The notes under the pieces were generated by a model that was not told the origin of the DNA, ran no database searches, and saw only the letters and a program-made list of their open reading frames with translations. From the NCBI GenBank assembly GCA_902493535.1, contig CABUQG010000005.1, positions 1 to 64,000 on the forward strand: a stretch of DNA of 64,000 nt, read 5' to 3'. Shown one piece after another: positions 8,497-17,133 of this stretch; the stretch's first letter is position 1, and every line of letters starts with the position of its first letter. The position numbers and the translations under genes are program-made. The DNA comes from an uncultured Collinsella sp. Lineage in GTDB: Bacteria > Actinomycetota > Coriobacteriia > Coriobacteriales > Coriobacteriaceae.

Positions 8497-10110
8497 ATGG
8501 CCATCATCAACAAGGGTATGTCCAGGCGTTCGTTCCTCGGCCTCACCGGCAGCGTCGCTGCTGTCGCAGGGCTTGGTCTCACCGGCTGCGGTGGCAGCTC
8601 TAGCGACGAGGGTTCCGCTTCCGGTTCCACCGATTCCGCCAACCGTGGCGGCGGCGTGATCACCGCTGGTTCCGCTTACGCTCCGTCCAGCTTCGACCCC
8701 GCCAGCACCGGCTCCGCTGTGGGCCTGGGTGCTAACTGGCACGTCGTCGAGGGCCTCTACGGCATCGATTACCACGACTACAGCACCTTCAACGAGCTCG
8801 CCACCGACGACCCCAAGTCTGTGGACGACACCACTTTCGAGGTTACCATCCGCAAGGGCGCCAAGTTCTCCGATGGCACCGAGGTCACCGCTGACGATGT
8901 CGTTGCCTCCTACACCGCTTGCGCCGCTTCCGCTACCTATGCTCCGTTCTTCCAGCCCTTCGAGTCCATCGAGGCCAAGGACGCCAGCACTGTAACGGTC
9001 AAGACCAAGGTCCCCAACTTCTCCCTGCTCAAGGATCGTCTGGCCATCATCCGCGTTACCCCGGCTACCCAGGCCGAGGAGGATCGCGCCAAGCAGCCGA
9101 TCGGCTCCGGCCCCTGGATGTACGACTCTATCTCCGATACCGAGATCACCCTGGTTCCCAACCCCGAGTACAACGGTGAGTATGCTGCCGAGGATAAGAA
9201 GATCCAGTACAGCATCCTGACCGACCCCACCGCTCGCGTTACCGCTCAGCAGGAGGGCTCCACGCTCGTTATGGAGCTCGTCACCGCTGACGCCGTCGAC
9301 CAGCTCGAGAGCGCCGGCTGCAAGATCGATAACGTCCAGGGTTTCGGCACCCGCTTCATCATGTTCAACGTCGCCAAGGAGCCTTGGAACAACGTCAAGG
9401 TCCGTCAGGCCGTCATGTACGCGCTCGACACCGAGAAGATGGTCAGCAACACCTTCGCCGGCCTTGCCACCGCTGCCAGCTGCTACCTGCCCAAGAGCTT
9501 CACCAATTATCATGAGGCTTCCACGGTGTACAAGACCGACGCCAAGAAGGCTAAGAAGCTCATCGAGGAGTCCGGCATCACCCCGGGTGCCATCACCCTG
9601 CGCACCACCGACAACGAGCAGATCAAGGGCATGGCCGCCCAGGTCAAGAACGACCTCGACGCTCTCGGCTTTGAGGTGACCATCCAGACCGATACCTCGC
9701 CGGCCACCTACGCTGCCATCGACGGCGGCGAGGCCTACGATATCCTCCTTGCCCCTGGCGATCCTTCCTGCTTCGGCGCTGACCCCGACCTGCTGCTCAA
9801 CTGGTGGTATGGCGACAACGTCTGGATGCAGACCCGTTGCCCGTGGAAGGAGTCCGCTGAGTGGCAGAAGCTTCACGGTCTCATGGACGAGGCTCTTGCC
9901 GCCGAGGGCGACGAGCAGCAGAAGAAGTGGAACGAGTGCTTCGACATCATCGCCGACAACGCCGTTCTGTACCCCGTTGTCCACGTCAAGACCGTCTCCG
10001 CTTCCTGGGACGATCCGTCCACCGCGCCCAACGGCGAGGCTCTCGACGGCTTCAAGGGCATCGGCACGACGAGCATGTCCTTCAGGGGCGTCGCGACCGT
10101 CAAGGCGTAA
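8497..10110 (+). CDS. Solute-binding lipoprotein, SBP_bac_5 (Opp/Dpp) family; probable sialic-acid importer subunit
   Basis: A 537-aa extracytoplasmic binding lipoprotein of the peptide/nickel class. The N-terminus has a twin-arginine-like SRRSFLG followed by a hydrophobic stretch and a lipobox (LTGC), then a Ser/Gly-rich linker. The mature part has SBP_bac_5 hallmarks such as FEVTIRKGAKFSDGTEVTADD. The ATG at 8497 is preceded by AGGAG. Sequence alone says peptide or oligosaccharide. The downstream nanA-nanK-nanE genes suggest sialic acid, as in the SatABCD system of Haemophilus ducreyi and the Opp-type sialic-acid importer of Corynebacterium glutamicum, which belong to the same transporter class. 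Confidence 0.85.
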   Translation: MAIINKGMSRRSFLGLTGSVAAVAGLGLTGCGGSSSDEGSASGSTDSANRGGGVITAGSAYAPSSFDPASTGSAVGLGANWHVVEGLYGIDYHDYSTFNELATDDPKSVDDTTFEVTIRKGAKFSDGTEVTADDVVASYTACAASATYAPFFQPFESIEAKDASTVTVKTKVPNFSLLKDRLAIIRVTPATQAEEDRAKQPIGSGPWMYDSISDTEITLVPNPEYNGEYAAEDKKIQYSILTDPTARVTAQQEGSTLVMELVTADAVDQLESAGCKIDNVQGFGTRFIMFNVAKEPWNNVKVRQAVMYALDTEKMVSNTFAGLATAASCYLPKSFTNYHEASTVYKTDAKKAKKLIEESGITPGAITLRTTDNEQIKGMAAQVKNDLDALGFEVTIQTDTSPATYAAIDGGEAYDILLAPGDPSCFGADPDLLLNWWYGDNVWMQTRCPWKESAEWQKLHGLMDEALAAEGDEQQKKWNECFDIIADNAVLYPVVHVKTVSASWDDPSTAPNGEALDGFKGIGTTSMSFRGVATVKA

Positions 10111-10172
10111 GACTCGCTTGAGTCTGTATGCAGGATGTCGGCCGTTGGGACCGTATCCTCATAGTTGAAACA

Positions 10173-10206
10173 AAGACCCGGGCGGCAACGATGTCGCTCG
10201 GGTCTT
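10173..10206 (+). terminator. Hairpin between binding protein and permease
   Basis: AAGACCCG / CGGGTCTT stem with an 18-nt GC-rich loop and no U-tract. It lies between the solute-binding gene and its permease. Such hairpins commonly act as partial terminators or 3'-end stabilisers that raise binding-protein mRNA over the rest of the operon. Confidence 0.5.
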
Positions 10207-10267
10207 GTAATGAGTATCCGTACTCATATACCAGTTGGTCCTACCGACAAAAGAAAGGGGAGAGAAC

Positions 10268-11224
10268 GTGAACAACTTGCTACGTTTGATTGGAAGGCGT
10301 CTTGTGGCGCTGCCGATCATGGCATTGGGCGTCACCGTCCTGGTGTTCTTCCTTATGTCGTTCTCCAAGACCGACCCCGCCTACACGGCGTTGGGTGACG
10401 GTGCCTCGCCCGAGGCGGTTGCCGAGTACCATGAGAAGTATGGTCTGGACGACCCCTGGCCCGTGCGCTACGTGCGCTATATGGGCGATTTGATTCATGG
10501 CGACATGGGTACCTATGGTGCTGCTCGCAACTCCGTTGCCAAGCGCATCTCCACGGCCCTGCCCGTCACGATGCAGCTGACCTTCATCGGTCTTGCCATC
10601 GGTGCGGTCGTTTCGTTTTTGCTCGGCGTCATCGCGGCACTGTATCGCGACAAATGGCCGGACCAAGTGATCCGCGTCTTTTCCATCGCCGGCTTGGCAA
10701 CCCCGTCGTTCTGGCTTGCCGTTCTGTTGATCCTGCTGTTCTCTTCCTACCTTAAGGTGCTCCCGGCATCGGGTGCTCTGCCTCACTTCACCACGAATCC
10801 GGTTGGCTATCTGGGACGTATGATCATGCCCGCTATCGCCTTGGCATTTCCGCTGACGGGTCAGATGACTCGTATCGTGCGTACCGCCATGGTCGAGGAG
10901 CTCGACAAGGACTATGTCCGTATGGCTCGCGGCGCCGGCGTTCCCGAGAAGGTCGTCGTCGGCATCAACGTTCTTCGCAATGCGCTGATCACCCCGGTCA
11001 CCACCCTCGGTCTTAAGATCGGTTACCTCATGGGCGGCGCCGTCGTCATCGAGGTTATCTTCAACCTCCCCGGCATGGGCACCGCGATTCTGCAGGGCGT
11101 TCAGGGCAACGAGGCGAACCTGGTTCAGGGCGTCGTTATCGTCGTTGCTCTTGCCTTCATCATCATCAACATCGTGGTTGACATGCTCTACCTGCTCATC
11201 AACCCGCGCATCAGGACGGTGTAG
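10268..11224 (+). CDS. ABC transporter permease, OppB/DppB family
   Basis: A 318-aa inner-membrane permease with the typical start (GRRLVALPIMALGVTVLVFF), a family-specific periplasmic loop and about six helices. The BPD_transp_1 region carries the EAA loop (RMARGAGVPEKVVVGINVLRNAL) that contacts the ATPase. The GTG at 10268 is chosen because AAAGGGGAGAG precedes it; the frame extends further upstream without a ribosome site. It is 3 nt from the following fusion gene, so the two are translated together. Partner of the fused permease-ATPase and the second ATPase. Confidence 0.9.
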   Translation: MNNLLRLIGRRLVALPIMALGVTVLVFFLMSFSKTDPAYTALGDGASPEAVAEYHEKYGLDDPWPVRYVRYMGDLIHGDMGTYGAARNSVAKRISTALPVTMQLTFIGLAIGAVVSFLLGVIAALYRDKWPDQVIRVFSIAGLATPSFWLAVLLILLFSSYLKVLPASGALPHFTTNPVGYLGRMIMPAIALAFPLTGQMTRIVRTAMVEELDKDYVRMARGAGVPEKVVVGINVLRNALITPVTTLGLKIGYLMGGAVVIEVIFNLPGMGTAILQGVQGNEANLVQGVVIVVALAFIIINIVVDMLYLLINPRIRTV

Positions 11225-11227
11225 ATT

Positions 11228-13243
11228 ATGGTAAAGATTCGAGAGAAGCAAACCGAGCAGCTCGAGAAGGCTGCCTCCAAGGGGCTCAAGCTCGGTGGCT
11301 GGAAGAAGATGACGCTGTCTTCTAAGATTGCCGCCGTCGTGCTGATGCTGGTCGCCCTGACCGCGATTCTGGCGCCCCTTCTTGCCCCCTATAGCCCGGT
11401 CGAGATCTTTACGGCTCGCCAGGCTCCCGGCAACGGGTTTATCTTCGGTACCGACGACAAGGGCCGCGACATCCTTTCGCGCATGCTCTACGGCGGACGT
11501 TACTCGCTGATCATCGGCTTTGGTGCTACCGCCATGGCTTTGGTCTGTGGTTCCGTTGTCGGCGCTCTTGCAGCGGTTTCGCGCAAGTCTATCTCTGAGG
11601 CGATCATGCGTATCCTGGACATCATCATGTCCATCCCGGGTATCGCCCTCGCAGCCGTTTTCGTCTCCATCCTGGGCAATTCCGTGCCGTCGATCATTTT
11701 CGCCATCGGCTTTATGTACACTCCGCAGATCGCCCGTATCGTGCGCGCCAACATCGTGTCCGAGTACGGTGAGGACTATGTCCGCGCGGTCATCGTGTCC
11801 GGCGCCAAGGCTCCGTGGATTCTGATCAAGCATGTTCTGCGCAACTGCATCGCTCCGATCATGGTCTTCACCGTTACCCTGGTCGCAGACGCCATCATCT
11901 TCGAGGCCTCGCTGACCTTCATCGGCGCCGGCATCCAGGAGCCCACCGCTACCTGGGGCAACATCCTCGCCGACGCCCGCGGCGGCGTGCTCGCTGGCCG
12001 TTGGTGGCAGGCACTGTTCCCGGGCCTGGCCATTATGATCACCTGCCTGGCGCTCAACATCCTCTCCGAGGGTATTACCGACGCCATGGCCGCTGCTCCC
12101 TCCGCCGCCCTGGATCCGACCGATTCCTCCAAGCGTCGCGAGGCCGATCTGCTGGTCTCCGACCCCGTTCGTGCCTACAAGGAGCAGGCTCAGTCCCTCT
12201 CCGCTCGCCTTGGCGCCCTGCGCGATGTCGAGCTCAAGCGTAACGACCGCCATGTGCCCGACGAGTCTGTCGAGCCGATTCTCTCGGTCCGTGACTTCTG
12301 CATTCAGTTTGAGCACCACGGTGACATCAACGTCGTCGACCACGTCAACTTTGACGTCCGTCCCGGCCAGACCATGGGCCTGGTAGGCGAGTCCGGCTGC
12401 GGTAAGTCCATCACCACGCTGGCCATCATGGGCCTGACCGACGATGACGAGCACCTTTCTGGTGAGGTTCTCTGGGAGGGCCGCGATCTGCTCAAGATGA
12501 GCAAGAAGGAGTGGTTCGGCCTGCGCGGTACCGATATCGCCATGGTCTATCAGGACGCCCTGTCCTCGCTCAACCCCTCCATGCTCATTTCCGCCCAGAT
12601 GAAGCAGCTCACCAAGCGCGGCGGCACCCGTAGCGCCGAGGAGCTCCTGGAGCTCGTGGGCCTCGACCCCAAGCGTACGCTCGAGAGCTATCCGCATGAG
12701 CTTTCCGGTGGTCAGCGTCAGCGCGTTCTGATCGCTATGGCCCTTACCCGCGACCCCAAGCTGGTCATCTGCGACGAGCCCACGACCGCTCTGGACGTTA
12801 CCGTCCAGAAGCAGGTCATCAAGCTGCTTAACGACCTTCAGGCCAAGCTCGGCTTTGCCATGATCTTCGTTTCGCACGACCTGGCACTGGTCGCCGAGGT
12901 CGCCCATAACATCACGGTTATGTACGCCGGCCAGGTTATCGAGCAGGCGCCCACCAAGGAGCTGCTCACCAACCCGATCCACGAGTACACTCGCGGTCTT
13001 CTGGGTTCCGTCCTGTCCATCGAGAGCGGTTCGGGCCGCCTGCACCAGGTGCCCGGCGCCGTTCCGAGCCCGCGCGATTTCCCCAAGGGCGATCGCTTCG
13101 CACCCCGCTCGAGTCATCCGCGCATTGGCCTGGACACCCGTCCGGTCTTCAAGCGCGTGCCCGGCACCGAGCACTTCTATTCCGAGCTCCCCGACGAGGT
13201 GCTCAAGGCAAATGGTTTGACCCCTCACGCGGAGGTGATGTAG
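11228..13243 (+). CDS. Fused ABC permease (OppC type) and ATPase (OppD type)
   Basis: One 671-aa chain joins two normally separate subunits. Residues ~25-290 are an OppC-like permease (FGTDDKGRDILSRMLYGGRY, EAA loop VRAVIVSGAKAPWILIKHVL). Residues ~335-600 are an ABC ATPase with Walker A GESGCGKS, signature LSGGQRQRVLIAMAL and Walker B LVICDEPTTALD. The linker (~290-335) is charged. The C-terminal Cys cluster usual in OppD/DppD is gone; the aligned stretch reads FAPRSSHPRIGLDTRP without cysteines. The same permease-ATPase fusion layout, as I recall, occurs in the actinobacterial SiaEFGI sialic-acid importer, which supports the substrate guess. Confidence 0.9.
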   Translation: MVKIREKQTEQLEKAASKGLKLGGWKKMTLSSKIAAVVLMLVALTAILAPLLAPYSPVEIFTARQAPGNGFIFGTDDKGRDILSRMLYGGRYSLIIGFGATAMALVCGSVVGALAAVSRKSISEAIMRILDIIMSIPGIALAAVFVSILGNSVPSIIFAIGFMYTPQIARIVRANIVSEYGEDYVRAVIVSGAKAPWILIKHVLRNCIAPIMVFTVTLVADAIIFEASLTFIGAGIQEPTATWGNILADARGGVLAGRWWQALFPGLAIMITCLALNILSEGITDAMAAAPSAALDPTDSSKRREADLLVSDPVRAYKEQAQSLSARLGALRDVELKRNDRHVPDESVEPILSVRDFCIQFEHHGDINVVDHVNFDVRPGQTMGLVGESGCGKSITTLAIMGLTDDDEHLSGEVLWEGRDLLKMSKKEWFGLRGTDIAMVYQDALSSLNPSMLISAQMKQLTKRGGTRSAEELLELVGLDPKRTLESYPHELSGGQRQRVLIAMALTRDPKLVICDEPTTALDVTVQKQVIKLLNDLQAKLGFAMIFVSHDLALVAEVAHNITVMYAGQVIEQAPTKELLTNPIHEYTRGLLGSVLSIESGSGRLHQVPGAVPSPRDFPKGDRFAPRSSHPRIGLDTRPVFKRVPGTEHFYSELPDEVLKANGLTPHAEVM

Positions 13244-14071
13244 ATGAGCGAGACCGCAGTCAACGGCGTCGAGCCGATCATCTTCCTTGATGACGTCCAC
13301 GTCACCTTTAGGACCCGTACCGGCTCGATTCTGCACCCCAACCTGGTTCACGCCGTCCAGGGTGTAACGATTAAGCTCATGCCCGGACAGACCATCGGCA
13401 TCGTCGGCGAGTCCGGTTGCGGAAAGTCCACCACCGCCAACGTCATGTGCGGCCTGCAGGCCCCCACGAGCGGCAAGGTCTACTTTAAGGGCAAGGACGT
13501 TACCAAACGTACCGCCGAGGACCGTCGCCACATGGGTCGCGTCATCTCGGTCGTGTTCCAGAACCCGGCCACGGCGCTCAACCCCCGTATGGTCGTTCGC
13601 GAGCAACTGCTCGACCCCATGCGCGTCCACAACCTGGGTACCGAGGCCGAGCAGGAGAAGCGCGTCAAGGAGCTCTTGGAGCTCACCGGTCTGCCCAGCT
13701 CTGCCGCCGAGGTTCTTCCCGGCCAGCTTTCGGGCGGCCAGCGCCAGCGCGTCGCAATTGCCCGTGCCCTGTCGCTGAACCCCGATGCCATCATCGCCGA
13801 CGAGCCCACCTCGGCTCTGGACGTTTCGGTCCGCGCGCAGATTCTAAACCTGCTGACCGACCTTAAGAAGGAGCTCGGCCTGGCCATGGTATTTATCAGC
13901 CATGACATCCAGACGGTCCGCTACATCTCCGACGACATTATCGTCATGAATGGCGGCAAGATCGTCGAGCAGGGCGAGGCCAAGCAGGTTTTCCAGCATC
14001 CTCGAGACCCCTACACCAAGATGCTGCTCGGCGCTGCGCCGTCGCTGCTGCATCCCAAGCTCGGCGAGTAA
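13244..14071 (+). CDS. ABC transporter ATPase, OppF type
   Basis: A 275-aa ATPase that pairs with the fused ATPase domain to drive import. Walker A GESGCGKST, Q-loop VFQNPATALNPRM, signature LSGGQRQRVAIARAL and Walker B AIIADEPTSALD are intact, with the H-loop in ISHD. It ends soon after the ABC fold (APSLLHPKLGE), so the usual OppF C-terminal extension with cysteines is missing here too. The start codon touches the stop of the fusion gene, and its ribosome site (GGAGGTGATG) lies inside that gene, implying translational coupling. Confidence 0.92.
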   Translation: MSETAVNGVEPIIFLDDVHVTFRTRTGSILHPNLVHAVQGVTIKLMPGQTIGIVGESGCGKSTTANVMCGLQAPTSGKVYFKGKDVTKRTAEDRRHMGRVISVVFQNPATALNPRMVVREQLLDPMRVHNLGTEAEQEKRVKELLELTGLPSSAAEVLPGQLSGGQRQRVAIARALSLNPDAIIADEPTSALDVSVRAQILNLLTDLKKELGLAMVFISHDIQTVRYISDDIIVMNGGKIVEQGEAKQVFQHPRDPYTKMLLGAAPSLLHPKLGE

Positions 14072-14087
14072 CTTCGCTTTCCCTCCC

Positions 14088-14115
14088 GTGCGCCCGGTTC
14101 CCTTGCCGGGCGCAC
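14088..14115 (+). terminator. Hairpin between transporter and esterase genes
   Basis: Perfect 10-bp stem GTGCGCCCGG / CCGGGCGCAC with an 8-nt loop and no T-run. It may reduce read-through from the transporter genes into the catabolic genes rather than stop it. Confidence 0.5.
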
Positions 14116-14151
14116 CTCCGTTGCGATTTCGAAAGGTTGGGTTCACGAGCC

Positions 14152-15129
14152 ATGCCAAGTGCTCAGGAGCTACAACATCAATTTGGTGAATATCGAGGCG
14201 CTATGCCCCGTCCATCAGATTTCGATCTCTTTTGGAAGGATCGCATGGCCGAGGCTGACGCCGTCGGGCTTGACTATGCGATCGAGGCGGCATCGGTCAC
14301 CGATGCCGTGACCTGCCAGCTTTTCGATCTCTGGTATACCGGCATGTGCGGCGCTCGCCTGCACGCCAAGTACCTTAAACCTGTCTCGGACGAGCCCGTG
14401 CCATTGGTACTTCAGTTCCATGGGTATCCGGGTGCAAGCCGCAGCTGGTTTGAGCAGGCGTCGTTTGCGGGCATGGGCATGGCGCTCATTGCTCTCGATT
14501 GTCCTGGCCAAGGAGGCCCCTCCGAGGACATTGGTGGATTTGAGGGCACGACGGTCGCGGGCCATATCGTCGCCGGTATCGACGGCGACCCGGCCAACCT
14601 CTACTATGTTCGCCTACATCAGGATATCCGCATTCTGTGCCGTATCGTTCGCGAGCTCGAGGGCATCGATCTTACCCGCGTGTATGTGAACGGCGCATCG
14701 CAGGGCGGCGGTTTGGGTATTGCAACCTGCGCGCTTAACAGCGAGCTTATCAATCGCGCCGCCATCCTCTATCCCTTCTTATCGGACTTCCGCCTGGTTT
14801 GGGATCTGGACGCCGACGATATTGCCTACGAGGGTCTGCGCTATTGGTCGCGTTGGTTTGACGAGGACTCGACTCGTATCGAGGAAGCCTATGCCAAGCT
14901 GGCGTACTTCGATTCCAAGAATTTTGCCCCCATGGTCAAGTGCCCCGTGCTGTTTGGCACGGGCACGGCCGATATCGTCTGTCCGCCGGCAACGCAGTTT
15001 GCGGTGTACAACAACCTGTCCTGCGACAAGCGTCATGAGTTCTTTGAAGGCTTTGGCCACGAGGAGATTCAGGATTTTGACGATCTGATCATTCCGTTTT
15101 TCTGTGAGGGAGGGGAGGCTCATGTCTAA
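14152..15129 (+). CDS. Acetyl esterase, CE7 (acetyl xylan esterase / cephalosporin-C deacetylase) family
   Basis: A 325-aa alpha/beta hydrolase close in length to Bacillus CE7 enzymes (about 318 aa). The triad is visible and in register: Ser183 in GASQGGG, Asp274 in GTADIVCPP and His303 in FEGFGHEE. An oxyanion-type motif FHGYPG and the family segment LDCPGQGGPSED are present. There is no signal peptide, so it acts in the cytoplasm. CE7 enzymes remove acetyl groups from small sugars. In this cluster the natural role would be trimming O-acetyl groups from imported sialic acid, which is an inference. Start chosen at ATG 14152; a TTG at 14137 is possible. Confidence 0.85.
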   Translation: MPSAQELQHQFGEYRGAMPRPSDFDLFWKDRMAEADAVGLDYAIEAASVTDAVTCQLFDLWYTGMCGARLHAKYLKPVSDEPVPLVLQFHGYPGASRSWFEQASFAGMGMALIALDCPGQGGPSEDIGGFEGTTVAGHIVAGIDGDPANLYYVRLHQDIRILCRIVRELEGIDLTRVYVNGASQGGGLGIATCALNSELINRAAILYPFLSDFRLVWDLDADDIAYEGLRYWSRWFDEDSTRIEEAYAKLAYFDSKNFAPMVKCPVLFGTGTADIVCPPATQFAVYNNLSCDKRHEFFEGFGHEEIQDFDDLIIPFFCEGGEAHV

Positions 15130-15973
15130 GTGCGAGAGCAATGTTGACGAGCTGATAGTCCCCGGGCTCGTGGGAATTCCTGGATCGGTTTCGTCAAGGC
15201 TCGCAGAATATCAGGACTGGCACGGTGATGTCCAAGCAGATGTTTCTGATTTAGAGACATGCGCTTCGAATCTTGAGATTCAAGGCCTGGCCATTACGGC
15301 AATTGACTTTGTTAACCCCTGCGCCCGTTACTCGGAGGTTTCCTTTGAGCTCGGTGACCATGCGGTCCACGCTCGTTTGATTGAGCCTGTCGGTCGTGCC
15401 CGAGTATCTGAGCGCGTGCCGCTGTGCCTGATGTTCCATGACATCGACCGACCCGTGCGGGGATGGCATCACATGACGCGGTTTGCCGCCATGGGATATG
15501 CCGTGCTTGCGCTGGACGATGAGACTATTGGATCCAGCGATCTGCAGCAGGGGATTACCTCGCCTGCTTTTGTCGAGCGTGTCCGTTGGGGCTGCGCGTT
15601 GGCGAAGGTTGCGCGCAACCTTGATGGCATGGATCCCGACCGCATCTTTGCATGGGGCGAGGGCCTTGGCGGCGGTGTCGCGCTGGCGGTTTCTGCTCTG
15701 GACGAGCGGGGCCTTGCCTGCACGGCGCTTGCCAATCCGCTTCCCAGCGGTCTCGAGACGCTGTCGCCTCGGGTTCGTGGCTCGGTGCTCATGGGCACAT
15801 CGCTCATGGATACCGTGAGTGATCCCAAGGGCCAGTTTGCCGTATTCAACGGTCTTGAGTGTGACCGGAGGCATATCATCTATGCCAAATACGCTCACGA
15901 GCGCATCAATGCGTTCGAAAACGAAGTCGTCGACTTCTTTAACCAAACGTTCTATTCGTGTTCTTTGGCCTAG
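15122..15973 (+). CDS. CE7-like esterase paralogue lacking the catalytic serine
   Basis: This 283-aa protein overlaps the upstream esterase by 8 nt. It aligns with that esterase over the core: the family's nucleophile elbow reads GEGLGGG instead of GASQGGG, so the serine position (residue 181) is Gly. The acid (Asp230, in GTSLMDTVSDP) and the histidine (His259, KYAHERI) are retained. It is probably an inactive esterase fold, perhaps a binding or regulatory partner of its neighbour. GAGGGAGGGGAGG precedes the ATG at 15122, so it is expected to be well translated. No better family assignment is visible. Confidence 0.75.
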   Translation: MSKCESNVDELIVPGLVGIPGSVSSRLAEYQDWHGDVQADVSDLETCASNLEIQGLAITAIDFVNPCARYSEVSFELGDHAVHARLIEPVGRARVSERVPLCLMFHDIDRPVRGWHHMTRFAAMGYAVLALDDETIGSSDLQQGITSPAFVERVRWGCALAKVARNLDGMDPDRIFAWGEGLGGGVALAVSALDERGLACTALANPLPSGLETLSPRVRGSVLMGTSLMDTVSDPKGQFAVFNGLECDRRHIIYAKYAHERINAFENEVVDFFNQTFYSCSLA

Positions 15974-16041
15974 ACGGCCTGGACACCGCCAACAAGAGTG
16001 GGCGGCATAGGGCTGCCCGCCAGACAACTAAGGAGATTCTT

Positions 16042-16962
16042 GTGGCAACTCAGAAATTCACCGGCGTTATCCCTCCCGTCGTTGTTCCCGATACCGAAGA
16101 CCACCAGCTCGACGTTGCCTCCTTTGAGCGCAGCATCAACCGCATGATCGATGCCGGCGTCGATGGCCTGTTCTTCCTGGGCTCCTCGGGCGAGGTCGTC
16201 TTCTCCACCGACGAGCGCCGTCGCCAGATTGTCGCAGAGGCCGTCCGTATCGTCGACCACCGCGTTCCCGTTCTGGTCGGCATCATCGACACCGAGACCG
16301 AGCGCATGATCGAGCACGGCAAGGTCGCTCAGGAGCTGGGCGCCGATGCGCTCGTCGCCACCTGCCCGTTCTATGCCCTGCAGGGCATGACCGAGGTCGA
16401 GGAGCACTTCCGCATCCTTCACGAGGAACTCGACCTGCCCATCTTCGCCTACGACATCCCCGTGTGCGTCCACACCAAGCTCCCCTGGAAGCTCCTTGCT
16501 AAGCTCGGCGCCGAGGGCGTCCTGGCTGGCGTCAAGGATTCCTCGGGCGATGACATCTCGTTCCGCTACCTCATTCAGGAGAACGAGAAGAACGGCCATC
16601 CGATGAGCATCCTTACCGGCCATGAGGTCGTCGTCGACGGTGCCTATCTCGGTGGCGCCGACGGTTCCGTTCCGGGCCTCGCCAACGTTGAGCCCGAGGG
16701 CTACGTTCGTCAGTGGAAGGCCGCTCAGGCTGGTGACTGGGCTACCGTCAAGGCCGAGCAGGATCGCCTCAATGAGATTTCGCACATCTGGGATGTCACC
16801 TCGGGCGTCCAGGGCTATGCCGGTGGCGTCGGCGCCTTCAAGACCGCTATGAACCTCATGGGCATCTTCGACAGCCCGACCATGCCGCGCCCGGTGAAGG
16901 CCATGACCGGTGAGAACGTCGAGGCGATTCGCAAGGTCCTCCAGGACAACGGTCTCCTTTAA
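16042..16962 (+). CDS. nanA: N-acetylneuraminate lyase-type class I aldolase (NAL/DHDPS family)
   Basis: A 306-aa (beta/alpha)8 aldolase that should cleave N-acetylneuraminate to ManNAc and pyruvate through a Schiff base. Lys165 (in GVKDSSGD) and Tyr137 (in FAYDIPV) fall at exactly the residue numbers known for E. coli NanA, and the pyruvate-binding GSSGE motif is present. The residues aligned with the E. coli sugar-contacting Asp191/Glu192 are not conserved (GHEVV), so a related sugar acid cannot be excluded. The neighbouring kinase and NanE favour NanA. Start GTG at 16042 after AAGGAG; the frame extends upstream without a ribosome site. Confidence 0.8.
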   Translation: MATQKFTGVIPPVVVPDTEDHQLDVASFERSINRMIDAGVDGLFFLGSSGEVVFSTDERRRQIVAEAVRIVDHRVPVLVGIIDTETERMIEHGKVAQELGADALVATCPFYALQGMTEVEEHFRILHEELDLPIFAYDIPVCVHTKLPWKLLAKLGAEGVLAGVKDSSGDDISFRYLIQENEKNGHPMSILTGHEVVVDGAYLGGADGSVPGLANVEPEGYVRQWKAAQAGDWATVKAEQDRLNEISHIWDVTSGVQGYAGGVGAFKTAMNLMGIFDSPTMPRPVKAMTGENVEAIRKVLQDNGLL

Positions 16963-16969
16963 AGCTTTC

Positions 16970-17057
16970 CCAGGCACCCGACCTCGCCGTTCAACCGTGC
17001 GGCCATGACCCATTAGGCCAATGGCCGCACGGTTTCTCGGCGATCTCGGGCACCTGG
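16970..17057 (+). repeat. 88-bp palindromic element between nanA and nanK
   Basis: The inner stem is perfect (AACCGTGCGGCCAT, 16993-17006, with ATGGCCGCACGGTT, 17021-17034). An outer stem, CCAGGCACCCGA with TCGGGCACCTGG, closes the element apart from a tandem CA/CA mismatch. If transcribed from the minus strand the mismatches become G-U pairs. There is no T-run after it on the plus strand. It may be an mRNA processing or stabilising hairpin. Confidence 0.6.
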
Positions 17058-17133
17058 AAAACCTTTACCGCGCTGTGACGGCTAGCCTGACGGCGCATTT
17101 CCTGTAGTTGTTTTGTCTCCGAAGGAGAACGAC

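Noticed and set aside
10280..13630. 1116-codon open frame on the minus strand
   Set aside because: It lies opposite the transporter genes, has a biased composition typical of antisense frames in GC-rich coding DNA, no ribosome site and no recognisable domain.
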